64,000 bases of DNA from assembly GCA_037201625.1 (NCBI GenBank), contig JBBCGR010000002.1:248001-312000 (forward strand). Reading direction: 5' to 3'. The notes under the pieces were generated by a model. The model made no database searches, had not been told where the DNA came from, and saw only the letters and a program-made list of their open reading frames with translations. This DNA comes from JAMXLO01 sp037201625. GTDB taxonomy: Bacteria; Pseudomonadota; Alphaproteobacteria; Acetobacterales; Acetobacteraceae. Positions 25,168 to 33,777 of the stretch are shown here, one piece after another. Numbering within the stretch: the first letter of the stretch is position 1; every line of letters begins with the position of its first letter. The position numbers were made by a program, and so were the translations under genes.

Positions 25168-25203
25168 AGCAAGATGCGGACGCTTGTTCGTCCTCATCTT
25201 GCT
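25168..25203. terminator. Strong 15-bp stem-loop between convergent genes
   Basis: AGCAAGATG-c-GGACG pairs with CGTCC-t-CATCTTGCT across the loop cttgtt: 14 base pairs with one internal mismatch. It sits in the 105-base gap between the small DUF1508-like gene (plus) and the SDR gene (minus) and so can terminate both. There is no long T run, so termination may be assisted or act as a transcript-stabilising end. Confidence 0.7.
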
Positions 25204-25229
25204 CTGAAGGAACCGACCGCGAATGGCGG

Positions 25230-26003
25230 TCATACCGCCGTGCGGCCGCCATCCACGAACAGATTGACCCCGTTGATGTAGCGGCCGGCGTCCGAGCACA
25301 GGAGCATCGCGGCACCCACCAGATCATCCGGCCGACCAAGGCGTCCTGCCGGGATGCGCTGGGCCAACGCTTCGCCTTCAATCGCCATCTGATCCCTGTT
25401 GCGCGCCGTCAGGATGGCGCCGGGCGCAAGGTTGTTCACCGTCACGCCCTGGCTGCCGAACTGGCGCGCCAGGCTGAGCGTCCAGTTGAGTTGCGCCGCC
25501 TTGGTTCCGGCATAGACCAGCATCGCAGGATGCGGCCGCTCCTGCTGCACGCTGCCGATGGTCACGACCCGCCCCCAGCCGCGATCAGCCATCGGCGGCA
25601 CCAGGGCTTGCAGCAATTCCATCGTGGTGCGCAGGTTGACAGCGATCTGGCGATCGAAATGCTCGCGGGTGATGGTACGGAAGTCCTCCGGCAATTCGAC
25701 GGAGGCGTTCAGCACCAGGATGTCGACCGGCGCCCACGCGCTGACCGCCGCGGCCAGTTGATGACCGGCATCGTCGCGGACGAAATCCTGGCCGAATGCG
25801 GTGGCCTCACCTCCCATGGCTTCGATCTCGCGGACGACGGCGCCCGCGTCGGCGAGTTCCTCGGTCGTTCCGGCATGGTGGATGGCCAGACGCGCGCCCG
25901 CGCCGGCGAGGCCCAGGGCAATCGCCCGACCGATCTCGCGGCGTGCACCGGTCACCAGGGCAGTGCGGCCAGTCAGGCGGAATGGGGCGAAGGCATCGGA
26001 CAT
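25230..26003 (-). CDS. SDR family oxidoreductase
   Basis: A 257-residue short-chain dehydrogenase. The cofactor motif is a variant, TGARREIGRAIA (normally TGxxxGIG), with Arg residues that suggest NADP. The N-A-S motif LVLNASVEL replaces the usual NNAG, the catalytic Ser is in TIGSVQQ, and the Tyr-Lys pair is in YAGTK. GVNLFVDGG ends the protein. I chose ATG 26003 with GGAG upstream over the longer GTG frame to 26093. The deviation at NNAG is moderate and does not exclude activity. Confidence 0.82.
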   Translation of the reverse strand: MSDAFAPFRLTGRTALVTGARREIGRAIALGLAGAGARLAIHHAGTTEELADAGAVVREIEAMGGEATAFGQDFVRDDAGHQLAAAVSAWAPVDILVLNASVELPEDFRTITREHFDRQIAVNLRTTMELLQALVPPMADRGWGRVVTIGSVQQERPHPAMLVYAGTKAAQLNWTLSLARQFGSQGVTVNNLAPGAILTARNRDQMAIEGEALAQRIPAGRLGRPDDLVGAAMLLCSDAGRYINGVNLFVDGGRTAV

Positions 26004-26183
26004 GTCGGGACTCCAAGGACGCGGTGGCACCGGCAAGGTCTCGCGGGGAGCGGCGACGAAGGCAAGTGCCGATCCGCGATCACCTTGTCCCACGGGTCAT
26101 GTCGCTGCTATGCAGAATGCTCCCGGGCGCGAGCCGTGAGGCTATGGTTGCCGGACCCGCAACCCCTGACCGGAGGTCACCGG

Positions 26184-26249
26184 ATGGATGATCACGGCAC
26201 CGCGCGCCCCACCTCTTCCACCCTTTTCGAGATGGCGGCAGACCGATGA
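26184..26249 (+). CDS. Possible 21-codon leader ORF coupled to the thioesterase
   Basis: ATG 26184 follows a strong GGAGG with ideal spacing and encodes MDDHGTARPTSSTLFEMAAD plus a final Arg, then stops with TGA at 26247-26249, overlapping the thioesterase ATG at 26246. The thioesterase itself has only a weak ribosome site, so the leader probably drives its translation. There is no recognised domain. It might be regulatory or simply a coupling device. Confidence 0.45.
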   Translation: MDDHGTARPTSSTLFEMAADR

Positions 26250-27112
26250 CGCACTGGATCGAAACATATCGCGGCGCAGTACCGCCCTGGCAATGCGACG
26301 TGACCGAGCATTTCACCATTGGCTATTACTTCGACCGGATTGAAGAGGCGGAGGCCAATCTTGCCGATGCACTCGGCATCGACGACCTGTCGCGCCGTGA
26401 CAATCCCCTCTATCGGATCGAGGCCCGCTTCGCGCGCGAACTTCGTGCCGGCAGCAGCTTCCATGTCGAGAGCGCAGCACTCGGTATCAGCGATCAGGAC
26501 GCTCATACCACGTTGCGCCTGGGCCACCGCTTCGTTGATTCGACCAACGGCGAGGTCGTGACCTGGTTCGATGAGTATTGGGACATGTCCGGCACGCCGC
26601 TGACGTCTGATCAGCGTGGTGCGATCGAGGCGCACCTGGCGGACTGGAACGGCCCGGCGGGCGAGAAACGACCTGATCCGCACTCGGCTGCCGGCTTCAT
26701 CCCCACGGCGCGCGGACGGGTCAAGCAGGGTGACGTCGACGCCGCCGGCCACTTCGCCCTCGGTGCGATCGTGCTTCGATTCTCCAACGCCTCCGGCCAG
26801 CTTGGCGCTGCCATCGGTATGGATTCGGCTTTCATGCAGCAGCAGCGACGCGGCTTTTCCACCTTCGAGCTGAACCTGCGGATGTCCGGCGCACTGCCCT
26901 CCGACGCGCCGTACCTGATTGAGACCGGCATCGGTCATCTCGGCAATTCCTCGCTGCGCATGATCCATCGGATGACCGATCCACGCAGCGGCAGCGAGAT
27001 CGCCCGGCTCAGCCAGTTCGGCGTCAACCTCGATCTCGACGCGCGCCGCCCCGCGCGCTGGCCGGACGATATCCGCACGCGTGCCGCCGCGCTGGTCGTG
27101 CCGGTCGGTTAG
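26246..27112 (+). CDS. Thioesterase family protein, double hotdog
   Basis: A 288-residue protein with two hotdog-like halves. The N-terminal half contains WQCDVTEHFTIGYYFDRIEEA, in which the Asp/His arrangement resembles the catalytic helix of 4-hydroxybenzoyl-CoA-type thioesterases, and LYRIEARFARELRAG. The second half begins near residue 150 with GRVKQGDVDAAGHF, a similar Asp/His motif. It probably hydrolyses acyl-CoA. It is transcribed away from the SDR at 25230 and precedes a second SDR and a Baeyer-Villiger enzyme. Confidence 0.75.
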   Translation: MTHWIETYRGAVPPWQCDVTEHFTIGYYFDRIEEAEANLADALGIDDLSRRDNPLYRIEARFARELRAGSSFHVESAALGISDQDAHTTLRLGHRFVDSTNGEVVTWFDEYWDMSGTPLTSDQRGAIEAHLADWNGPAGEKRPDPHSAAGFIPTARGRVKQGDVDAAGHFALGAIVLRFSNASGQLGAAIGMDSAFMQQQRRGFSTFELNLRMSGALPSDAPYLIETGIGHLGNSSLRMIHRMTDPRSGSEIARLSQFGVNLDLDARRPARWPDDIRTRAAALVVPVG

Positions 27113-27287
27113 CGCGTGATCCGCGCAGGTGGATTAACCCAAGGGGTGAATCACACTCTCAGGCAACGAGCCGGAGCGGATTCCATGAGCCAACGCGAAC
27201 GGAATTTGCTTTGGGCCGGTTGCGTCAGGCCGGCACCGTGCATGAGGATGGCTCACGTTCTGGCGGTTCACGGGGAGGCAAACGTCC

Positions 27288-28046
27288 ATGGAAAAATCGG
27301 CAAGGATCGCGGTTATCACAGGAGCCGGCAGCGGCATCGGCCGGGCGACCGCACTCGCGCTGTACGCCGATGGATTCTCGGTCGTGCTCGCGGGGCGCCG
27401 CCGGAACATGCTGGAGGAGACCGCAGCACTTGCCGAGGCGTCGCCGCCGCGCATGCTCGTGGTGCCGACTGACGTCGCAGACCCTGGCTCGATCGCGGCC
27501 CTGTTCGAGACGGTCAAGACGACCTACGGCCGGATCGACCTGCTGTTCAACAATGCGGGCATCAGCACGCGCAACATCCCGATCGAGGACCTGACCCTCG
27601 AGCAATGGTCGCATGTCGTCGCGGTCAACCTGACCGGCTCATTCCTGTGCGCACAGCACGCGTTTCGCATGATGAAGAGCCAGCAGCCGCGTGGCGGACG
27701 CATCATCAACAACGGGTCAGTCTCCGCCCATGTGCCGCGGCGGAATTCGACGCCCTACGCCGCGACCAAGCACGCACTGACCGGTCTGACCCGGTCGCTG
27801 TCGCTCGACGGGCGCGAATACGATATCGCCTGCGGACAGATCGACATCGGCAATGCCGCAACGACCCGCAATGAGGACACGGCTCGCGGCCGCCTCCAGG
27901 CGAGCGGGAAGGTCGAGGCGGAGGCACGCATCGACGTGAACGACGTCGCGCGCGGCGTTACCTACATGGCCAGCCTGTCGCTGGAAGCGAATGTCCAGTT
28001 CATGACCGTGATGGCAACGAAGATGCCCTATATCGGCCGAGGCTGA
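27288..28046 (+). CDS. SDR family oxidoreductase
   Basis: A 252-residue short-chain dehydrogenase with intact motifs: TGAGSGIGRATALAL at residues 12-26, NNAGIS, catalytic Ser in NGSVSAHVP, Tyr-Lys in YAATK, and an extended substrate loop. Arg residues after beta-2 (LAGRRR) suggest NADP. The ATG at 27288 is preceded by GGGGAGG. The C-terminus lacks the usual VDGG and instead ends with MTVMATKMPYIGRG, as in a subgroup of alcohol/ketone-linked SDRs. It lies upstream of the Baeyer-Villiger-type gene, to which it may supply a ketone. Confidence 0.85.
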   Translation: MEKSARIAVITGAGSGIGRATALALYADGFSVVLAGRRRNMLEETAALAEASPPRMLVVPTDVADPGSIAALFETVKTTYGRIDLLFNNAGISTRNIPIEDLTLEQWSHVVAVNLTGSFLCAQHAFRMMKSQQPRGGRIINNGSVSAHVPRRNSTPYAATKHALTGLTRSLSLDGREYDIACGQIDIGNAATTRNEDTARGRLQASGKVEAEARIDVNDVARGVTYMASLSLEANVQFMTVMATKMPYIGRG

Positions 28047-28161
28047 GTGGCACATCGTCCTGACCGGTGGGCGGTGCGGCGGCGAATGTGCCGCGATTGA
28101 ATGTTGAGCGGGTCAGCGTGCCAGCGCCAACTTGACCGGGCCCTCGCCGGCCTTTACTTTT

Positions 28162-28179
28162 TGGTATCCTGACGTACCA
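28162..28179. promoter_or_regulatory. Dyad TGGTA-N8-TACCA before the monooxygenase
   Basis: A 5-8-5 inverted repeat 30 bases upstream of the ATG at 28209. A TTGACC at 28132-28137 with TACTTT at 28155-28160 (17-base spacing) could be the promoter, placing the dyad just downstream of the -10, where a repressor would block initiation. Confidence 0.35.
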
Positions 28180-28208
28180 GCGGGTAGAAGCGTGGCGGAG
28201 CAGTTCGT

Positions 28209-29864
28209 ATGACATCGGTCCTGCAAGACGCGGCGGCACCGTCGCAACACGTGCGCCCCTCAGACACTCTGCTCGATGCCATCATCATCGGCGCCGGCAT
28301 TGCCGGGTTGTACCAGCTTCACCGCCTGCGGGAACTGGGATTGTCCGTCCGCGTGTTCGAAACTGGCAGCGGCGTCGGCGGCACCTGGTACTGGAACCGC
28401 TATCCCGGCGCCCGCTTCGATTCTGAGAGCTATACCTACGGCTATTCCTTCTCGGACGAGTTGCTCCAGGAGTGGAACTGGTCGGAGCATTTCGCCGCCC
28501 AACCGGAGACGCTCCGCTATCTGAACCACGTGGCGGACCGGTTCGACCTGCGACGAGACATCCGGTTCAACAGCCGGGTATCCTCGGCGGCATTCGACGA
28601 GGCGGCGCGGTGCTGGAACGTGACGCTGGATAATGGCGAGCGCTGCTCTGCACGATTCCTGATCACCGCGATCGGCCCGCTGTCCGCCTATACCCTGCCG
28701 CGCATTCCCGGCACGGACCGCTTTCGCGGCCAGGCCTTCCACACCTACAAATGGCCACAGGAACCCGTGGATTTCGCCGGCAAGCGCGTGGCCGTGATCG
28801 GCACCGGCGCGACCGGCGTGCAGGTGATCCAGACCATCGCGCCGCTGGTCGGGCAACTCACCGTATTCCAGCGTACGCCCAACTGGTGCACGCCGCTGCA
28901 CAACCGGGCGATCACCGAAGAGGAACAGCGCACGATCAAGGCCGGCTATCCGGCGATGTTCGAACTGCTGCGCCGGACGCCCGGCTGCTACATCCACAAC
29001 ACCGACCCGCGCGGCACCTTCGAGGTGACGGAGCAGCAGCGCGAGGCGTTCTGGGAGAAGCTCTACAGCGAGCCAGGCTTCGGCATCTGGATGGCCAACT
29101 TCCGCGACGTGCTCACGGATCCCAAGGCCAATGCGCTGTTCAGCGACTTTGTCGCGCGCAAGATTCGCGAGCGCGTGAAGGACCCGGCGGTGGCGGAGCG
29201 CCTGATCCCCAAGTGCCACGGGTTCGGCACGCGCCGAGTGCCGCAGGAGACCGGTTACTACGAGGCGTACAACCTGCCGCATGTCCGGCTGGTCGATACT
29301 CGTGCAACGCCGATCGAGCGGATCACCGAGACCGGCGTCCAGACCAGCGACGCCGAGTACGCGTTCGACATCATCATCTACGCGACCGGATTCGACGCGG
29401 TCACCGGCGCCTTCGACCGCATCGAGTTCCGTGGCATCGGCGGCAAGCGTCTGAAGGAGCATTGGGCGGACGGACCGCGGACCTATCTCGGCCTGATGTC
29501 CAACGGCTTTCCCAACATGCTCACGATTGTCGGCCCGCACAATGCGTCCACACGCTGCAACATCCCACGCTGCATCGAGCAGAATGTCGAGTGGGTGACA
29601 GGGCTGATGCGTGACCTCCACGACCAGGGCGTGACGCGATTCGAGGCGGAGCCCGATGCGGAAGCCGACTGGTCGCGCCATGTCGAGGAGCTTGCCGCCG
29701 GGATGCTGTACACCCAGGTCGATTCCTGGGCGACCGGCATCAACTCCAATGTCGAGGGACGCAATGTTCGTCGCATCCTGCAATACCAGGGCGGCGCGCC
29801 GGCGTATCGGGCCCGGTGCGACGAAGTGGCGGCCACCGGCTATGCTGGAATGACGCTGGCCTGA
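28209..29864 (+). CDS. Flavin-containing Baeyer-Villiger-type monooxygenase
   Basis: A 551-residue FAD/NADPH monooxygenase. The FAD Rossmann motif GAGIAGLYQ is near residue 28, with ETGSGVGGTWYWNRYPGARFD next. The Baeyer-Villiger fingerprint FRGQAFHTYKWP (FxGxxxHxxxWP) is near residue 172, and the NADPH motif GTGATGVQ near 198. Length and motifs match the cyclohexanone/phenylacetone monooxygenase class, which turns ketones into esters or lactones. ATG 28209 has GGAG eight bases upstream. The luciferase-like enzyme follows 25 bases later, so they are likely cotranscribed. Confidence 0.88.
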   Translation: MTSVLQDAAAPSQHVRPSDTLLDAIIIGAGIAGLYQLHRLRELGLSVRVFETGSGVGGTWYWNRYPGARFDSESYTYGYSFSDELLQEWNWSEHFAAQPETLRYLNHVADRFDLRRDIRFNSRVSSAAFDEAARCWNVTLDNGERCSARFLITAIGPLSAYTLPRIPGTDRFRGQAFHTYKWPQEPVDFAGKRVAVIGTGATGVQVIQTIAPLVGQLTVFQRTPNWCTPLHNRAITEEEQRTIKAGYPAMFELLRRTPGCYIHNTDPRGTFEVTEQQREAFWEKLYSEPGFGIWMANFRDVLTDPKANALFSDFVARKIRERVKDPAVAERLIPKCHGFGTRRVPQETGYYEAYNLPHVRLVDTRATPIERITETGVQTSDAEYAFDIIIYATGFDAVTGAFDRIEFRGIGGKRLKEHWADGPRTYLGLMSNGFPNMLTIVGPHNASTRCNIPRCIEQNVEWVTGLMRDLHDQGVTRFEAEPDAEADWSRHVEELAAGMLYTQVDSWATGINSNVEGRNVRRILQYQGGAPAYRARCDEVAATGYAGMTLA

Positions 29865-29889
29865 GTCTGGCCGAAGGGGGGGACGCGCC

Positions 29890-30960
29890 ATGGATGTCGG
29901 CATGATGATGGTGTTCGCCAGCTATGGCTGGGAGGACTGTCCCGACGGCCGTGTGTGGGAGGAGGAGTTCCGGCTGGCAAGGCTCGCCGCCGATCTCGGT
30001 TTCGACTGCCTTTGGTCGGCCGAGCACCACTTCAACGACTACTCCTTCGTGCCCGACAACATCCATCTCATGGCGCACCTGACAGCGCTTTGCCCCAACA
30101 TCGACGTGGGCACGGCCGCGGTGATCCTGCCCTGGCACGATCCGCTGCGCGTCGCCGAGAACGCCGCCGTGCTGGACCTGATGAGCAAGGGACGCTTCCG
30201 CTTCGGCATGGGGCGTGGCCTCGCCCGGCGCGAATTCGCTGCGTTCCGCCTCAACATGGACGAATCGCGGGAGCGCTTCGACGAAGCTGCACCGATGATC
30301 ATCGAAGCGCTGAAGACGGGGTTCATCGAGGGCAACGGCAGGTTCTACCGACAGCCGCGCGTCGAGATCCGTCCGCGGCCGCAGCACAGCTTCGACAATC
30401 GGATCTATGCCGTGGCGTCCAGCGAGGACTCGGTGAATTCCGCCGCGAAACTCGGCGCGCATATGGTGATGTTCGCCGACCGGCCATGGGAGATGCGGCT
30501 GCCGGTGATCGAGCGGGGCCGGCAGTTGCACCGCCAATACCACGGCACCGAGCAGCCCTGCGTCATGCTGACCGAGTTCTGCGTCTGCGGGCCCGACCTC
30601 GCCACGACCGAGGAGGAGGCGCGCCGCTACCAGGGCAAGTTCGTCGAAAGCAATTTCTACCACTACGAGTTTCTTGGCGAGCACTTCAAGACCGTGAAGG
30701 GTTACGACTCTTACCAGCAGAAGGCCGAGATCGCGCGGAAGGCAGGGCTGGAGGGTGCGGTCGCCGGCTTCATGCAGGCGGCAAGCTGGGGCACTCCCGA
30801 CAAGATCCTCCGCGGCCTCGAGGATCGCCGGCGCATCCTCGGCACGTTCGAACTGAACGTCGCCTTCCGCTTCGGCGGCACCCCGCTGGACGTGTCCGAG
30901 CGCGGTCTCCGGCTGTTCGCCAAGGAGGTGCTGCCGGTTTTAAAATCATGGGGGCCATAA
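29890..30960 (+). CDS. LLM class flavin-dependent oxidoreductase
   Basis: A 356-residue luciferase-like TIM-barrel oxidoreductase. FARLAADLGFDCLWSAEHHF-like text near residue 40 (here RLARLAADLGFDCLWSAEHH) is the family start. The conserved VGTAAVILPWHDPLRVAE and GMGRGLARREF follow. Such enzymes use reduced FMN (or F420) and often act with a separate flavin reductase; one is present at 56382 but is not adjacent. It is probably co-transcribed with the Baeyer-Villiger gene. An AAGGGGGGG stretch precedes the ATG. Confidence 0.85.
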   Translation: MDVGMMMVFASYGWEDCPDGRVWEEEFRLARLAADLGFDCLWSAEHHFNDYSFVPDNIHLMAHLTALCPNIDVGTAAVILPWHDPLRVAENAAVLDLMSKGRFRFGMGRGLARREFAAFRLNMDESRERFDEAAPMIIEALKTGFIEGNGRFYRQPRVEIRPRPQHSFDNRIYAVASSEDSVNSAAKLGAHMVMFADRPWEMRLPVIERGRQLHRQYHGTEQPCVMLTEFCVCGPDLATTEEEARRYQGKFVESNFYHYEFLGEHFKTVKGYDSYQQKAEIARKAGLEGAVAGFMQAASWGTPDKILRGLEDRRRILGTFELNVAFRFGGTPLDVSERGLRLFAKEVLPVLKSWGP

Positions 30961-30991
30961 GCCCGCCGCCCGCGCCGCCGCGTCTCGCCTG

Positions 30992-31507
30992 CTACGGCTC
31001 ACCGTCTGCCAGCGTGCCCGGCAATCTGACGACCACCGGCGCGTAGCCCAGTTCGCGGACGAACCGCAGCAGGTCGGCGGAGCGCAGCGTGGTTGACGCG
31101 GCATTGCGCAACGGATGGAAATTCACCCACTCGCTGTCGAACATCTCTTCATCCAGGATCACGGTGACGCGGCGCTGCGTGTCGTTGATCAGCCCGAACG
31201 GCGTCACCGATCCCGGTGTCAGCGCCAGCACCTCCTCCAAAAGGTCGGGCCGAGCAAAGGAGAAACGCGGCGCGGCGAGTGACTTCTCCAGCCAAGCCAG
31301 ATCGGCGCGCTTGTCGGCCGGCATGACCACCAGCCAGATGCCGCCCTTGCGATCCTTGATGAACAGGTTCTTGCAGTGCAAGCCTGGGATCTTGTCGTGC
31401 CAGGGCCGGCCCTCCTCAACCGTGAAGAAAGGCGGATGCTCGATCGTGCTGTGCTCGATGCCCAACCGGTCGAACAGCGCAAAGAGATCAGCGGGCGTTG
31501 CTGGCAT
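30992..31507 (-). CDS. Prolyl-tRNA editing (ProX/YbaK-like) protein
   Basis: A 171-residue stand-alone editing domain. The hallmarks are the N-terminus LFALFDRLGIEHSTIEHPPFFTVEE, the segment CKNLFIKDRKG with the conserved Lys, and GSVTPFGLINDTQRRVTVILDE. ProXp-ala proteins of this type hydrolyse Ala-tRNA(Pro) in the cytoplasm. ATG 31507 is the first good start. It sits 33 bases after the racemase-like gene on the same strand, so it may share its transcript, but a housekeeping function is more likely than a pathway role. Confidence 0.82.
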   Translation of the reverse strand: MPATPADLFALFDRLGIEHSTIEHPPFFTVEEGRPWHDKIPGLHCKNLFIKDRKGGIWLVVMPADKRADLAWLEKSLAAPRFSFARPDLLEEVLALTPGSVTPFGLINDTQRRVTVILDEEMFDSEWVNFHPLRNAASTTLRSADLLRFVRELGYAPVVVRLPGTLADGEP

Positions 31508-31540
31508 GGCGCCAAGATGTGCGGGAAGTGCCGGCGCAAA

Positions 31541-32281
31541 TCAACCTTGGCGCGACAGCCTGCCGCTCAGAGCAGGGTCGACGCCGGAGGTGGTACTGCC
31601 GCCGGTCAGCGGTGCCACGGCCGCGCGCTGCCGCAGCCCGAGCCGCACCAGCGTCTCTGCCTGGCCCACCGCGCAGGCGATGCCGTCCAGCAGCGGCACT
31701 GACAGGCTGTTGCACAGTCGATGCGCGATGCCCGCCATCGCCGCACCCGCTACGACCACCGCATCGGCTCCGGCCTCGATCAGCCGTTCCGCGGTGGCGA
31801 TGACCGCGGCATCCTGCCCACCCTCACGGAGGTAGGATGCCGAATTGGCGAGGTCGATCGTCTCGAACGCAGCCATCCGCTGCGCCAGCCCCGCGCGCTG
31901 CACGAGATCCAGGTACAGGCCGCGGCTGCTCTGCCCGAAACTGATCAGGCCGAAGCGACGTCCCAGCAGGCAGGCCGTCAGCAGGCTGGCCTCGGTCATA
32001 CCGACGACGGGGATGGGCACGACCTGCCGTGCACCCAGCAACGCGGTATCGAACGAGATCGCCAGGATGGCAGCATCGTAGCCTGCGAAGTTCGCCGCCA
32101 GTGCGTCCAGCACGGCGTGGCCCGCGACCGCCTCCTCCGCCTCGGTCGACACGATGCTGACGCCGAAGCGCGCAGTGGCGCCGGCGACGATGGTGCCGGC
32201 GGATGCGCAGCGCGTCGCTTCAGCCACAACGCGGTCGGTCACCGCCTGCGTCGTGTTGCCGTTGACCAGCAGAAGTTTCAT
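31541..32281 (-). CDS. Asp/Glu/hydantoin racemase-like protein lacking both catalytic cysteines
   Basis: A 246-residue member of the hydantoin/Asp-Glu racemase superfamily: NGNTTQAVTDRVVAEA at the start, PIPVVGMTEASLLTA and LLDGIACAVGQAE near the end. The two catalytic cysteine positions are changed: the first lies in ILAISFD, where Ser76 takes the Cys place, and the second in AGAAMAG, where Gly179 aligns with the Cys of the usual GCAGMA. Neither can act as the usual thiol base, so this is unlikely to be a conventional racemase. It starts at ATG 32281 overlapping the amidohydrolase stop and ends the catabolic operon. It could be a decarboxylase, an isomerase with other bases, or a binding protein. 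Confidence 0.75.
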   Translation of the reverse strand: MKLLLVNGNTTQAVTDRVVAEATRCASAGTIVAGATARFGVSIVSTEAEEAVAGHAVLDALAANFAGYDAAILAISFDTALLGARQVVPIPVVGMTEASLLTACLLGRRFGLISFGQSSRGLYLDLVQRAGLAQRMAAFETIDLANSASYLREGGQDAAVIATAERLIEAGADAVVVAGAAMAGIAHRLCNSLSVPLLDGIACAVGQAETLVRLGLRQRAAVAPLTGGSTTSGVDPALSGRLSRQG

Positions 32282-33777
32282 CGTCCCTTGCCCACCCAGC
32301 GTGTGAATCCCACATCGGTCGCCGCAGCGCGCAGATACATCTCGCGCCAGTACGGCTCGAGTCGCGCTGCCTGGCGCGCCGTCGCGGCAATGGCAGCGTC
32401 GATCTCAGGCTGACGGGTGCGAAGCTCCGCCCGCAGCGCGCGTTCGTCCACGCCCAGCACACGCCCGTCCCGCATCACCACCTCGCCCGCAACCATTGCC
32501 ATCACCACAGCCGAGCCGTTGTGCGAATAGACGAGTTGCCGCCGCAGGTCGTTCATCGGCGTGAACGGCAGCGAGTCGGGATCGATCAGGATGATGTCGG
32601 CAAGGCAGCCAGGTTCGAGCCGCCCCAGATTGTCGATCCGCATGCCGCGCGCACCGCCCGACGTCGCAGCGTGCAGCAATTCCGACGGCGCCGGCCACAG
32701 CGCGTAGTCAGGCTGGCCGATCTGGTGCACCAGCCCCGCCTGCTTCAGCGCGGCCCAACTGTTCACCTCGTCATCGGCCGCACGCTCGTCGGTGCCGATG
32801 GCAATGGCGATGCCGCGGTCACGCAGTGCACGGAACGGCATGATACCGCTGCCCAGGCGCAGGTTGCAGATCGGATTGTGCGCGACCGTGCATCCCGCGC
32901 CAGCCAGCAGATCCATATCGGCATCGTCCACCCAGATCGCGTGGATCACCAGCATCCGCTCGTCCAGGAAACCCAGGTCCTGCACCAGTCGCACCAGCGA
33001 CTTGCCGAAGCGCTCGATGCCGAGCACGCGCTGTGTCTTGGTCTCCAGCATATGGATATTGAACGGCAGGTCGTGGCGCCGGCTGAAGTCGGACAGGAAC
33101 GCGAAATACTCCTCGGTGACGCGCTGCGGCGCAGAGTTGCTGACGGCGATGCGCAGCCGCCCGTCCGCAGCGCCATGCCATGTCGCGTGAAACCATTCAT
33201 AGAGCCCGGCCAGCTCATCCAGCGGCGCTATGCGGATCGCAGCGACCTCGGCACGAATATCAGGCGGCAAAAGCGCTGACAGGAACGGCAACTTGTCGAG
33301 CTCCGGCAGGTTCTGGTGGTTCATCGCCACCGTCGCGCGCAGCCCGCTGTCGCGATAGGCCGCCATCACTGCATCGATCGCCGGCCGCGTCGGCCAGGGA
33401 TTGTGGAACGCGTCGTCATGGACGGCGGTGACACCGTTGCGCAGCATCTCCACCGCGCCGAGCATCGTCTGCAGATAGATCAGCCGTGGATCGGGCAGAC
33501 GGTCCCCGAGCGGTGGCACCTCGTACAGCATGAACAACTCGAGCGGTAGGCTGGGCACGCTGCCCGCCATCAGGCTGACCTGCGAATGGAAATGCCCGTT
33601 GATCAGGCCCGGCATCGCGATCAGACCGGCGGCGTCGATGACGTTCGCGCCCTCCGCCGCAAGCTCCGGCGCGATCGCGACGATCGTCGCACCCTCGATC
33701 AGGATGTCAGCCCTGGCGTACTCGGTATCCGCCGCATCCAGCGTGAGGACTCGCGCGCCGCGGATGAGCGTCGTCAT
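32278..33777 (-). CDS. Amidohydrolase (cytosine deaminase/ATZ-type metal-dependent hydrolase)
   Basis: A 499-residue amidohydrolase-superfamily enzyme. The metal ligands are NGHFHS (HxH, near residue 61), HMLETK, HAIWVD and GTDE. The pattern, with an early VLTLDAADTEYARADILIEG and late LGRLEPGCLADIILID, matches the ATZ/TRZ and SAH/guanine deaminase branch, which hydrolyses C-N or C-Cl bonds on heterocycles. Start and stop overlap the neighbours as ATGA on both sides. It likely deaminates or opens the imported heterocycle. The exact substrate is not determinable. Confidence 0.85.
   Translation of the reverse strand: MTTLIRGARVLTLDAADTEYARADILIEGATIVAIAPELAAEGANVIDAAGLIAMPGLINGHFHSQVSLMAGSVPSLPLELFMLYEVPPLGDRLPDPRLIYLQTMLGAVEMLRNGVTAVHDDAFHNPWPTRPAIDAVMAAYRDSGLRATVAMNHQNLPELDKLPFLSALLPPDIRAEVAAIRIAPLDELAGLYEWFHATWHGAADGRLRIAVSNSAPQRVTEEYFAFLSDFSRRHDLPFNIHMLETKTQRVLGIERFGKSLVRLVQDLGFLDERMLVIHAIWVDDADMDLLAGAGCTVAHNPICNLRLGSGIMPFRALRDRGIAIAIGTDERAADDEVNSWAALKQAGLVHQIGQPDYALWPAPSELLHAATSGGARGMRIDNLGRLEPGCLADIILIDPDSLPFTPMNDLRRQLVYSHNGSAVVMAMVAGEVVMRDGRVLGVDERALRAELRTRQPEIDAAIAATARQAARLEPYWREMYLRAAATDVGFTRWVGKGR

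Noticed and set aside
29876..29882. Seven-G run before the luciferase-like gene, considered as a second phase-variable tract
   Set aside because: It is intergenic, acts as the ribosome-site region, and does not disturb any frame; any length effect would be on spacing only.
28260..29903. A 547-codon open frame on the minus strand opposite the Baeyer-Villiger gene, with a plausible length for a gene
   Set aside because: The plus-strand frame carries complete FAD, NADPH and Baeyer-Villiger motifs; the minus frame has a His/Arg/Val-rich composition typical of antisense frames in GC-rich DNA and no family motif.
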